From contig NZ_DS996809.1 of the NCBI RefSeq assembly GCF_000156235.1, positions 62,001 to 126,000 of the forward strand: DNA of 64,000 bases, given 5' to 3'. The notes beneath the pieces were generated by a model, which was not told where the DNA came from, did no database searches, and worked only from the letters and a program-made list of their open reading frames with translations. This DNA comes from Pseudovibrio sp000156235. Lineage in GTDB: Bacteria; Pseudomonadota; Alphaproteobacteria; Rhizobiales; Stappiaceae. Every line of letters starts with the position of its first letter. Position 1 is the first letter of the stretch. A program made the translations under genes and the position numbers. Of this stretch, positions 1 to 8,864 are shown piece by piece.

Positions 1-44
1 CCACGAAACTCTACCGACAACCCTTTGACGTCAAGCAGGTTCAC
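1..44 (-). CDS. N-terminus of a peptide/nickel-type ABC transporter ATP-binding protein (partial)
   Basis: Only the first 14 codons lie in the window; the gene continues past the left edge. The minus strand reads a GTG start preceded by GAGGAAGG, then VNLLDVKGLSVEFRG. The LLDVxGLSVEFRG pattern is the usual first beta-strand of OppD/DppD-type ATPases, which energise peptide uptake. Bases 45-181 between this start and the cyclase stop hold no other gene. The identification rests on a very short stretch. Confidence 0.5.
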   Translation of the reverse strand, partial: MNLLDVKGLSVEFR

Positions 45-181
45 GTGCGTCCCTTCCTCATTGACCAGCTGCTGCGTGCGCGAGAAAGGTCTTTCCCGGC
101 TCTCACACTAGAACAGGGCTTTCTTTCAATGAGGTTGGGTTTCGGAGCACACTTAAATTAAAGTAGAAGACAATGCCGGAA

Positions 182-2062
182 TTATTGTTCGTCGCATATG
201 GTGGAGTTGAGCTGCCAGACTTCGACTTTGCCCTTACGGCCCCGCACTTCGTGGCTGCCGCGATAGGTCACATTGTCCGGATGTCCCGCCTTTTCAACGG
301 TCTCTCCGCTCAGAACGACACATGCCCCCTTCACGGTAGAGATGGTGCCGCCGAGGCTCTGAAGACGGCTGCAAACGTTCACTGCGTCACCAACGATTGT
401 GTAGTTCCAGCGTTCAACCGCACCCACATTACCAACGATGACCGGGCCGGTATGAATAGCGATGCGCACGTGTATTTCGTTTTCCGGCGCTGCTTCATTG
501 GCCTGCTGGATGGCTCGGGCCATGTCTTCGGCTGCTGCGATGGCGCGCTGAGCGTGGTCTTCCATTTCATCAGGGGCGCCCCAGAATGCGAGCATGCCGT
601 CGCCGACAAACTTATCGACGGTACCCTGATGAGCTTCGACAGCAGAAACGAGAAGTTTGAAGTGGTTATTCAGCAAGCTTGCCACTTCACCTGCGCTTCT
701 GTGTTCGGAAATGGAGGTGAAGCCCTCAATATCCGTAAACAGGATTGTCAGTTCAGCTTCTTTCGCCTTCGCGGCGCGGTCAATACCAAGCGCCATCAGC
801 TTTGCGTAGAGGGACTTGGGTATGTACCGGCTCATGGCCTGCAAGCCACTGGTACTTGCATTCATGGCAGAGGTGATCTGGTCCACTTCACGGATGTGGC
901 TGCGTGGCAATGGGTCCAAGTGCTCGAACTCCAGTGCTCCAAACTTTTGCGCACGTGCCGCAATGCCTTTCAGTGGAGATGCAAGGCGGCGGGCAAAGAA
1001 AATTGCAACGAGCGCGGATAAAAACACAACTGCAACGCCTGCGAAGACTGAGTTGATCAAGCGAGTAAACTCGTCATAACGAGAGTTGGCCAGCTGATAC
1101 TCGCCCACATAATAAACTTCTCCATCAGGAGAGATCAGTTTCTGCATGACGAGGACGTACATATCCTCACCATCGTAAATGAGGTGGAGCTCCACACCAC
1201 GTTGACGTGCGCGCTGACTGAACGGCTGTTTTTTGCTGGTTTCCAGTTTTGCAAGCACCGGATCACCGAACTCTGAGATCGAAGCCAACAAATTATGTTG
1301 CTGCAGCTCGTTAGTCGGAGAGGAATAAGCCAGTACGCGGTTCTTGTCTGTCAGAATAAACCGGGTGACGTCTTCTGCGTCTATATCATTGCCTACGCCA
1401 TCTTCATCGCGCGAGGCAAGAACAGAGCCGACCCCTTTCATCGTTATGATCGCCGAAACATACCCAATAGTTTCGCCATTAAACCTAATTGCGCTTGTCG
1501 CAGTCGCAAATGGGTCTTCTCCCGAAGCATAAAAATCGCCCCAGAACGGATCTTCATCTGTTTCCGCATCGATGGCCTGCATTCTGGAAAATTCAAAGAG
1601 AGACTGTTCTGGATGAAACGAAACCAGGTCTTGTCGGTTTTTGGCGTGCTTCAAGCCCCAAACAGTCTCATTTGGAAGCGAAAGCACCAAGCCTTCAACA
1701 CTCTTTACCCCGAACAGCACTCCCCGAAAGGTTTGGCGGGCGCGAAAAATCGCACTCTGCGCGGTTGGCTGCACTTCAGCATATGTCTTGATTGCATAAA
1801 CCGAGGAGAACGCAGGCGTCATGTAAGCAGCCAGTGCGTTGTTGATCGACTCGGTCGACATGATCGACGCTTTTTCGATGAGGCTTCGGGTATTCTTGAG
1901 GTTGGTGTGAACGGACATATACAGCACGATACCGCCGCACAGTGTTACCACGGTCACAAATGTGAGACTGACCAACCACGTCAATGACAGCTTGTAATAG
2001 CATCGCCGAATGCCGATTGCCTTACGCCTGATCCTATTCCAAAGCTTCAAACCGTGACCCAC
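182..2062 (-). CDS. Membrane-bound class III adenylate/guanylate cyclase with HAMP domain
   Basis: The 626-residue protein has a membrane segment near residues 25-48, a periplasmic sensor region of about 290 residues, a second membrane segment near 336-358, a HAMP-like linker, and a C-terminal class III cyclase domain. The domain shows the metal-binding FTDIEGF motif, KFVGDGMLAFWGAP with the second metal Asp, and the GNVGAVERWNYTIVGDAVN stretch. It should make cAMP (or cGMP) in response to an extracytoplasmic signal. It is transcribed alone between the CoA-transferase and an ABC transporter gene. Substrate choice and ligand cannot be read from the sequence. Confidence 0.88.
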   Translation of the reverse strand: MGHGLKLWNRIRRKAIGIRRCYYKLSLTWLVSLTFVTVVTLCGGIVLYMSVHTNLKNTRSLIEKASIMSTESINNALAAYMTPAFSSVYAIKTYAEVQPTAQSAIFRARQTFRGVLFGVKSVEGLVLSLPNETVWGLKHAKNRQDLVSFHPEQSLFEFSRMQAIDAETDEDPFWGDFYASGEDPFATATSAIRFNGETIGYVSAIITMKGVGSVLASRDEDGVGNDIDAEDVTRFILTDKNRVLAYSSPTNELQQHNLLASISEFGDPVLAKLETSKKQPFSQRARQRGVELHLIYDGEDMYVLVMQKLISPDGEVYYVGEYQLANSRYDEFTRLINSVFAGVAVVFLSALVAIFFARRLASPLKGIAARAQKFGALEFEHLDPLPRSHIREVDQITSAMNASTSGLQAMSRYIPKSLYAKLMALGIDRAAKAKEAELTILFTDIEGFTSISEHRSAGEVASLLNNHFKLLVSAVEAHQGTVDKFVGDGMLAFWGAPDEMEDHAQRAIAAAEDMARAIQQANEAAPENEIHVRIAIHTGPVIVGNVGAVERWNYTIVGDAVNVCSRLQSLGGTISTVKGACVVLSGETVEKAGHPDNVTYRGSHEVRGRKGKVEVWQLNSTICDEQ

Positions 2063-2143
2063 CTGTGTGAGGAATGTCAGCCCGTTAAACCACTCCCCGG
2101 ACCGAGGGTCAAACTGCCTTCCTGCACATGGTGTAGCTAGTCT

Positions 2144-3319
2144 TTATTCTACTGCTTCTTTGCCTAATTCTCTCAATATCTCATTTCTATGCTCATCGAG
2201 AGCTGGTGCGCCCTTCTCCAGTTTCAGCTTAGAATTAGTAAACTGAATTGGTGTGCGCACATAGGTTTGCTCGCCCTGATCCTTAGAGGATGTTGGTAGA
2301 TTGACCTTCATCTGGCGGTGTTCAATTTGCTGATCCTGTAAAACATCAGCAACTGTATTAATCGGGCCAGCCGGAACGCCGCGTTCTTCCATTTTAGACA
2401 GGAGATCATCTCGGTTGAAGGTCAGCACCAGCGCCTGAAGCTTTTCTGTTAATTCTTCACGATGCTTTACGCGAGACGGGTTTGTGGCGTAACGCTCATC
2501 CTCCGCCAGAGCAGGCTCTCCGAGAATCTTACAGAAATTAGCAAATTGAGAGTCGTTGCCGACAGCCACGATAAGGTGACCATCCTTCACCTCAAAAACC
2601 TGATAGGGAACAATGTTTGGATGGGCATTGCCCATGCGGGTCGGGATGTTGCCGCTGCTCAGGTAGTTCATGGCCTGATTGGCAAGAACACCCACTTGCG
2701 CATCCAGCAGAGCCATGTCGATCCATTCACCTTCTCCGGTCAAGTCCCGGCGGCGCAAGGCTGCCTGAATGCCGATGACGCCATAAAGGCCAGTGAAGAT
2801 ATCGGCAAAAGCCACGCCAACTTTTTGGGGTTCGCCGCCTTTTGAACCGGTCAGATCCATAATGCCGCCCATGCCCTGGATCATGAAGTCATATCCTGCA
2901 CGATGGGCATAGGGGCCATCCTGGCCAAAGCCGGTTACAGAGCAATAGATCAGTTTCGGGTTGATCTTTTTCAGGCTGACATAATCGAGACCATATTTGG
3001 CGAGGCCTCCAACTTTAAAGTTTTCGATCAGTACATCACTCTGGCGCACCAGATCATAAATCAGCTCAAGATCTTCTGATTTAGAGAAGTCTGCCGTGAT
3101 GGAGCGCTTGCCGCGGTTGCAAGCGTGGAAGTAGGCTGCGCTCTTTGTGCCGCCCTCTTCCTCGATGAACGGAGGCCCCCATGTGCGGGTATCGTCGCCG
3201 CGCGGGCTTTCCACCTTGATGACATCTGCCCCCAGATCAGAGAGCGTCTGTCCAATCCATGGACCTGCCAAGATGCGCGCTAGTTCCAATACTCTTATGT
3301 TTTCCAGGGGAGCCGTCAC
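2144..3319 (-). CDS. CaiB/BaiF family (class III) CoA-transferase
   Basis: The 391-residue protein has the standard length and start (PLENIRVLELARILAGPW) of class III CoA-transferases. The expected catalytic Asp lies near residue 173 in VGVAFADIFTGLYG, and the ENFKVGGLAKYGLD segment is typical. These enzymes move CoA between carboxylic acids through an aspartyl-CoA thioester. It is divergent from pepN, with about 270 bp between them. No neighbouring catabolic gene hints at the acid used, so the substrate stays open. Confidence 0.88.
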   Translation of the reverse strand: MTAPLENIRVLELARILAGPWIGQTLSDLGADVIKVESPRGDDTRTWGPPFIEEEGGTKSAAYFHACNRGKRSITADFSKSEDLELIYDLVRQSDVLIENFKVGGLAKYGLDYVSLKKINPKLIYCSVTGFGQDGPYAHRAGYDFMIQGMGGIMDLTGSKGGEPQKVGVAFADIFTGLYGVIGIQAALRRRDLTGEGEWIDMALLDAQVGVLANQAMNYLSSGNIPTRMGNAHPNIVPYQVFEVKDGHLIVAVGNDSQFANFCKILGEPALAEDERYATNPSRVKHREELTEKLQALVLTFNRDDLLSKMEERGVPAGPINTVADVLQDQQIEHRQMKVNLPTSSKDQGEQTYVRTPIQFTNSKLKLEKGAPALDEHRNEILRELGKEAVE

Positions 3320-3589
3320 GGAAGCAACCTCAGTCTTTTGTGCAGATCTGTTTCTGGAGCACAGTGCTACCTGTTTTTTTGGAATAGCGCTTACGAGGAT
3401 CTGTCATGAACTCGTTCCAGTCCTTCCACCTGCTTGCCTATTTGATTTTTGGGTGCAAAAGTGATGTGGTTTTCATTTCCTGCATTTGACCGGAACCGTT
3501 TTCAAAGGTACCGCCGATCTACATAAAAATTTGGAAGCGCTGCGCCAAGAGGCGAAGAAGCTGCTTCAACACCTCTTGGGAGAACAGGC

Positions 3590-6226
3590 ATGCGATCTGA
3601 GACTGCTCAGCTCATCAAATTGGAAGACTACAAAGAGACACCCTACGTCATTGAGAATGTTTCTCTGATCTTCAAGCTTCAGCCAGAAGCGACTGAAGTT
3701 ATCTCCACACTGACCCTTTCGAGACGCGAAGGCACCGAGATTGGTGCTCCACTTGAGCTAGATGGTGATGATCTCACACTTGTTTCTGCCGCGATTGATG
3801 GAGCGGTTCTGGCAGAAGAGGCTTATGAAGCTTCTCCGGCGAAGCTGGTGGTTCACACTCCGCCAGCAGACACCTTCAAACTGGAAGTGGTGACCAAGGT
3901 CAATCCAACAACGAACACCAAGCTGGAAGGTCTTTATCTTTCTCAGGGCATCTATTGCACCCAGTGTGAGGCCGAAGGCTTCCGCCGGATCACTTACTAT
4001 TATGATCGCCCCGACGTTCTTTCTGTGTTCACCACACGCATTGAAGCTGACAAGGCGACCAACCCAATCCTTCTTGGTAACGGCAATCCGCAGGACGCTG
4101 GAGATATTGAAGGAACAGATCGCCACTTTGCCGTTTGGCATGATCCGCATCCAAAGCCAGCCTATCTGTTTGCTCTGGTCGCAGGTGATCTGGCCTGTAC
4201 TTCAGAAAAGTACACGACAGCATCCGGCACGCCTGTTGATCTGAACATCTATGTTGAGAAAGGCAATGAGGATCGCACGGACTGGTCTATGGACAGCCTG
4301 ATCCGCTCCATGCGCTGGGACGAGAAGGTGTTTGGCCGCGAGTACGATCTGGATGTGTTCAACATCGTAGCCGTTTCTGCGTTCAACATGGGCGCAATGG
4401 AGAACAAGGGCCTCAATATCTTCAACGATAAGTACATTCTGGCGGACAGCGACACTGCGACCGACGTGGATTACGAAGGCATCGAGACCGTTGTTGCGCA
4501 CGAGTACTTCCATAACTGGACCGGTAACCGCATCACCTGCCGTGAATGGTTCCAGCTGTGTCTGAAAGAAGGTCTGACTGTTTTCCGTGATCAGGAGTTT
4601 TCTTCGGATGAGCGTTCCCGTCCGGTGAAGCGTATTGCTGACGTGATCCGCCTGAAGTCCCGTCAGTTCCCAGAGGATCAGGGCCCGCTTTCACACCCTG
4701 TTCGCCCGACAGAATATAAAGAGATCAACAACTTCTATACAGCGACCGTTTACGACAAGGGCGCTGAGCTGGTTCGTATGATCAAGACTATTCTGGGTGC
4801 GGATGGCTTCCGAAAAGGTATGGATCTTTACTTCGAGCGTCATGATGGGGATGCGTCCACCATCGAAGACTTCCTCAAGTGCTTTGAAGATGCAAACAAG
4901 CTGGATCTGTCTCACTTCAGCCTCTGGTATCACCAGTCCGGCACCCCATTTGTGAAGGCCAGCGGCTCTTATGATGAAGCTGCAAAGACCTTTACTCTGG
5001 ATCTAGAACAGAACACCGCAGCTACTCCGGGTCAGGATGAGAAGAAGCCATTCTTCATTCCAATCCGCTTCGGTCTTGTTGGGCCAAATGGGGATGACCT
5101 TGCTTACACCAGCGTTGAAGGTGCACAAGTTGATGGTGATCTGTTGCATCTGACAGAAGACAAGCAAACCGTTGTCTTCCATGGTATCGGCAGCAAGCCT
5201 GTTCCATCTTTGCTGCGTGAGTTTTCAGCGCCTGTGAAGCTGGAAAGCACCCTTTCCCGCGAAGATCAGATCTTCCTGATGCGTCACGACATTGATCCGT
5301 TCAATCGTTGGCAGGCTACTCAGACACTGATGACAGAGCTGTTGATCGAGCTAACCAACGGCGAAGAGCCAGCAGGCAAAGATGCCTTCATTGAAGCTCT
5401 GGGTCACATGGCTGAGGATGAAAACCTCGATTACGCCTTCCGCGGCTTTGGTCTGATGCTGCCAAGTGAGCAGGACATTGCACTGGAAATTGGCAAAGAA
5501 GTCGACACTGACGCGATTGGCAAAGCACGTGATGCCTTCTCCAAGGAGATTGGTGTGAGGCTCTACGACACCTTCAAACGCATTTATGATGCAATGGAGA
5601 TGCCTGCCACATTCAGCCCGGATGCCCTCTCCGCTGGTAAGCGTGCTCTAAAGCTGCGTTGCTTGTCGTATCTTGGAGCTGCGCAGACTGAGGAAAGTGC
5701 GGTACTGACGAAAGCTCATTTCGACAACGCAGATAACATGACAGATCGCATGGGTGCGTTGACAGTTCTCGTCATCTGGCAGCTTGCCGGGGCTCAGGAC
5801 GCACTGAAGGCATTTGAAGCGCGCCACAAAGATACTGCGCTGGCAATGGACAAATGGCTGAGCATAGCTGCTCGTGCACCAAGCGAAGACGCGATTGCAG
5901 CGATACGTACTCTTACCGAACATCCTGCATTTTCTTGGGATAATCCAAACCGCATCTACGCGCTTATTGGTGGCTTCCTGGGTGGTAATACCAGAGGTTT
6001 CCACGCAGCGGATGGTTCAGGATATGACTATCTTGCTGAAATCACGTTGCAATTGGATAAGACTAACCCTCAGGTTGCTTCCAGAATGGCCAAAAGCTTT
6101 GGCACATGGAAGAATATGAATGCAGAACGCAGAGTAAAAGCAGAAGCCGCATTGAAGCGAATTCTTGCAGCAGACCAGCAACTCTCTACTGATGTGAAAG
6201 AAATAGTTGAGCTTTGCCTAGACTAA
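3590..6226 (+). CDS. pepN: Aminopeptidase N (M1 family zinc peptidase)
   Basis: The 878-residue protein matches the bacterial PepN length. It shows the exopeptidase motif GAMEN near residue 268, the zinc site HEYFH near 304-308 and the downstream KEGLT glutamate near 327. It removes N-terminal amino acids from cytoplasmic peptides. The ATG is preceded by GGGAG at good spacing. It is followed by a strong intrinsic terminator and, in the same direction, by the PleC-family kinase. The C-terminal half is the usual helical domain. Confidence 0.95.
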   Translation: MRSETAQLIKLEDYKETPYVIENVSLIFKLQPEATEVISTLTLSRREGTEIGAPLELDGDDLTLVSAAIDGAVLAEEAYEASPAKLVVHTPPADTFKLEVVTKVNPTTNTKLEGLYLSQGIYCTQCEAEGFRRITYYYDRPDVLSVFTTRIEADKATNPILLGNGNPQDAGDIEGTDRHFAVWHDPHPKPAYLFALVAGDLACTSEKYTTASGTPVDLNIYVEKGNEDRTDWSMDSLIRSMRWDEKVFGREYDLDVFNIVAVSAFNMGAMENKGLNIFNDKYILADSDTATDVDYEGIETVVAHEYFHNWTGNRITCREWFQLCLKEGLTVFRDQEFSSDERSRPVKRIADVIRLKSRQFPEDQGPLSHPVRPTEYKEINNFYTATVYDKGAELVRMIKTILGADGFRKGMDLYFERHDGDASTIEDFLKCFEDANKLDLSHFSLWYHQSGTPFVKASGSYDEAAKTFTLDLEQNTAATPGQDEKKPFFIPIRFGLVGPNGDDLAYTSVEGAQVDGDLLHLTEDKQTVVFHGIGSKPVPSLLREFSAPVKLESTLSREDQIFLMRHDIDPFNRWQATQTLMTELLIELTNGEEPAGKDAFIEALGHMAEDENLDYAFRGFGLMLPSEQDIALEIGKEVDTDAIGKARDAFSKEIGVRLYDTFKRIYDAMEMPATFSPDALSAGKRALKLRCLSYLGAAQTEESAVLTKAHFDNADNMTDRMGALTVLVIWQLAGAQDALKAFEARHKDTALAMDKWLSIAARAPSEDAIAAIRTLTEHPAFSWDNPNRIYALIGGFLGGNTRGFHAADGSGYDYLAEITLQLDKTNPQVASRMAKSFGTWKNMNAERRVKAEAALKRILAADQQLSTDVKEIVELCLD

Positions 6227-6273
6227 AACAGTCTACTTTGCTTCTCGCGAAGTCTCTGAGAGTCCTATGAAAA

Positions 6274-6312
6274 TTAACGGCAGCAAAAAGTGCTGCCGTT
6301 AACCATTTTTTT
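6274..6312 (+). terminator. Intrinsic terminator after pepN
   Basis: A perfect 11-bp inverted repeat (TTAACGGCAGC / GCTGCCGTTAA) with a 7-base loop is followed by a run of seven T, just downstream of the pepN stop. It separates pepN from the next gene. Confidence 0.9.
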
Positions 6313-6406
6313 GTGTCGAGACTCTGGACAAGTTGATTCGGATAGATTCAAATGAATGTGATTCGGGTGAATTGCAACCCGGATTATTTGCGGCGGAATC
6401 TGACAC

Positions 6407-8794
6407 ATGGGGGCATTCATGGCACGAGCCTTTGCGGGGGGCGCGACCGCTCGACGACTCTTGAATTCGACCAAACGGACTGGCAAAAAAGATGCTCTGA
6501 CCGGGCATATCAAGTTGCTTGCCCAACCGGCCTACCAACGTCTCCTGACAACTGAACCGATGATGCGCAGAATTATTCCAGCGCTCTGTATCGTGTTCAT
6601 TGCCTGCACCGCCATTTTCCGCGGACTTGAGATTGCATACAATTATGAGAGCGTGAGCCAGAAGGCTCAGGACGATCTCACCCTTATTGCAACTGCCCTG
6701 ACCGCCAGCATTGATGTTTCCGAGCAAGAGAAAGGCAGCGTCGGCCTTACTTCTGCTTTGCAGCGTGCCCTTTCTGAAGCCCTGCCCCCTCGGGCCACCA
6801 GTCAGAGCCGCCAAATTCTTTTGACAGATCCGAACGGCACCATCGTTGCCAGCGCCCCTACCCGTCCAGACATGGAAGGCCTGAAGATCACCAGTTTCCT
6901 TGGTGACACTCAGCCAATGACCTTCTTCGGCAAGCGCGCCGGTGTTTTGACAATCAACGAAGGCACCAAGGACGCGACCCGCGCGACTGTCCATCATCTG
7001 CCCAATAAGCTTGGCATGGTTGCAATCATGCAGCCGGAAGACGCGATTTTCTCTTCCTGGCGCGCAGAGCTTTCGGCCAATGTAACGATCTTTGTGGCCA
7101 CCTCCATGGTGCTGCTGGTGATTATCTACGCCTACTTTGCGCAGGCAACCCGCGCGCAGCAAGCTGATGGCATTTATGCTGCAACCCGCTCCCGCATAGA
7201 TGCTGCTTTGAACCGTGGTCGCTGTGGCCTGTTCGACTGGGATCTTTCCCGTGGCCGCGTGTTCTGGTCCGCCTCGCTCTATGAGATGCTGGGTATGGAT
7301 CCTCGAAATGACATCATGGGCTTTGCGGAGATCCAGTCTCTGACGCATCCTGATGATGTGGATCTGTATGACCTTGCCAAGAGCCTTCTGGACACTGGTA
7401 AGAGCAATGTGGACCGCCAATGGCGTATGCGCCACATCGATGGCTCCTGGGTCTGGCTGCGTGTTCGTGCTGAAGTCCAGACCGATGCTGGTACCAATGA
7501 ACCACACCTGATCGGGATCTGCATGGATGTGACTGAGCAGAAGATGCTCGCTGAACAGAGCCGCACCGCTGATTTGCGTCTGCGAGATGCGATTGAAAAC
7601 ATCTCTGAGGCTTTTGTTCTGTGGGATGCGGACAATCATCTGGTGATGTGCAACTCCAACTATCGCAAGCTGCACCAACTGCCGGATCATGTTGTTCAGG
7701 CAGGCACGCCTTATGCGACCGTTATGTCTTCAGCAAGCCAGCCAATCATTTCTGAGCCTGAGGAGGGCGACCATATCGACAGCGATATGGAGAGCTCCTA
7801 CAAGGTCGAAATGGAAGGCGGCCGCTGGCTTCAGGTTTCTGAGCGCCGCACCAAAGACGGTGGGTTTGTTTCCGTTGGAACCGACATTACCGAGCTGAAG
7901 CGTAAGGAAGAAAAACTGCTGGAGTCCGAGCGTGGTCACATGGCAACCATTGCCGACCTGCGCCAGTCTCGTCAGAAGCTTGAACTTCAGGCTCAGCAAC
8001 TTGTGGAGCTGACCGAGAAATACGCGGATGAGAAGACCCGGGCAGAAGACGCAAACCAAGCGAAATCTGAGTTCCTTGCAAACATCTCCCATGAGCTGCG
8101 CACGCCTTTGAATGCGATCATCGGTTTCTCCGAGATTATGGATCAGGGCATGTTCGGTGATCTGGGTTCTGACAAGTACAAGGAATACTGCAAGGACATT
8201 CACTCCTCCGGTAACTACCTGCTGAACGTGATCAATGACATTCTGGATATGTCCAAGATTGAAGCAGGCCGGATTGAGCTTTCCGTTGAAGATGTTCAGA
8301 TCCAGCAGATTGTTCAGGATGCAGCACGGATCATTTCTGCGACTGCTGCAGAGAAGAACATCAAGGTTGTGAACGAGAACTTGCCGCACATGCATCTGCA
8401 GGCTGACCGCCGTGCTGTGAAGCAGATCCTTCTCAACCTGCTTGCTAACTCTGTGAAGTTTACGCCTGAGAACGGTGAGGTTCGCGTCTCTGCCCGCAAA
8501 GTGGGCGCATTCGCTGAACTCAAGATCACCGATAACGGTATCGGCATTGCGAAGAAGGATATCGATCGCCTCGCCAAGCCATTTGTTCAGGTTGAGAACC
8601 AGTTCACCAAGACCCACAAAGGATCTGGCCTTGGCCTCGCAATCGCCCGCTCCCTCAGCGAGTTGCATGGCGGTTACATGGAAATCGACTCCGAGGTTGG
8701 CAAAGGTACCGAAGTCACCATCAAGTTGCCTCTGAAAGCTAAGGGCCGTGATAAGGGCCGCCTCTCCGGCATCAGCAAACTGAACGCAGCTTAA
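6407..8794 (+). CDS. pleC: PleC-family PAS-domain sensor histidine kinase/phosphatase
   Basis: The 795-residue protein has a membrane segment near residue 55, a periplasmic region, a second one near 225-245, two PAS-like domains, a coiled coil, a HisKA box (FLANISHELRTPLNAIIGFSEIM) and a HATPase domain with N, G1 and G2 boxes (DNGIGI, GSGLGLAIA). It has no receiver domain. The kinase core and the pepN-glnE neighbourhood match rhizobial pleC, which controls DivK phosphorylation and thereby CtrA in the cell cycle. Start choice is uncertain: a second ATG four codons in has a better GGGGG signal. The exact orthology (PleC, DivJ or PdhS) is inferred. Confidence 0.75.
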   Translation: MGAFMARAFAGGATARRLLNSTKRTGKKDALTGHIKLLAQPAYQRLLTTEPMMRRIIPALCIVFIACTAIFRGLEIAYNYESVSQKAQDDLTLIATALTASIDVSEQEKGSVGLTSALQRALSEALPPRATSQSRQILLTDPNGTIVASAPTRPDMEGLKITSFLGDTQPMTFFGKRAGVLTINEGTKDATRATVHHLPNKLGMVAIMQPEDAIFSSWRAELSANVTIFVATSMVLLVIIYAYFAQATRAQQADGIYAATRSRIDAALNRGRCGLFDWDLSRGRVFWSASLYEMLGMDPRNDIMGFAEIQSLTHPDDVDLYDLAKSLLDTGKSNVDRQWRMRHIDGSWVWLRVRAEVQTDAGTNEPHLIGICMDVTEQKMLAEQSRTADLRLRDAIENISEAFVLWDADNHLVMCNSNYRKLHQLPDHVVQAGTPYATVMSSASQPIISEPEEGDHIDSDMESSYKVEMEGGRWLQVSERRTKDGGFVSVGTDITELKRKEEKLLESERGHMATIADLRQSRQKLELQAQQLVELTEKYADEKTRAEDANQAKSEFLANISHELRTPLNAIIGFSEIMDQGMFGDLGSDKYKEYCKDIHSSGNYLLNVINDILDMSKIEAGRIELSVEDVQIQQIVQDAARIISATAAEKNIKVVNENLPHMHLQADRRAVKQILLNLLANSVKFTPENGEVRVSARKVGAFAELKITDNGIGIAKKDIDRLAKPFVQVENQFTKTHKGSGLGLAIARSLSELHGGYMEIDSEVGKGTEVTIKLPLKAKGRDKGRLSGISKLNAA

Positions 8795-8816
8795 GAGTTC
8801 ATTCTACAGATCAAAG

Positions 8817-8845
8817 AAAAGGCCGCTTCCTGAGCGGCCTTTTTT
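8817..8845. terminator. Bidirectional intrinsic terminator between pleC and glnE
   Basis: A 7-bp GC-rich stem (GGCCGCT / AGCGGCC) with a 5-base loop is flanked by AAAA on the left and a T run on the right, so it can stop transcription from both converging genes. Confidence 0.9.
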
Positions 8846-8864
8846 GTTGTTTGTTGTAGGAGGA

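Noticed and set aside
6299..7690. 463-residue antisense frame in pleC
   Set aside because: Mirror of a codon-biased gene; no domain, and the sense strand encodes a clear kinase.
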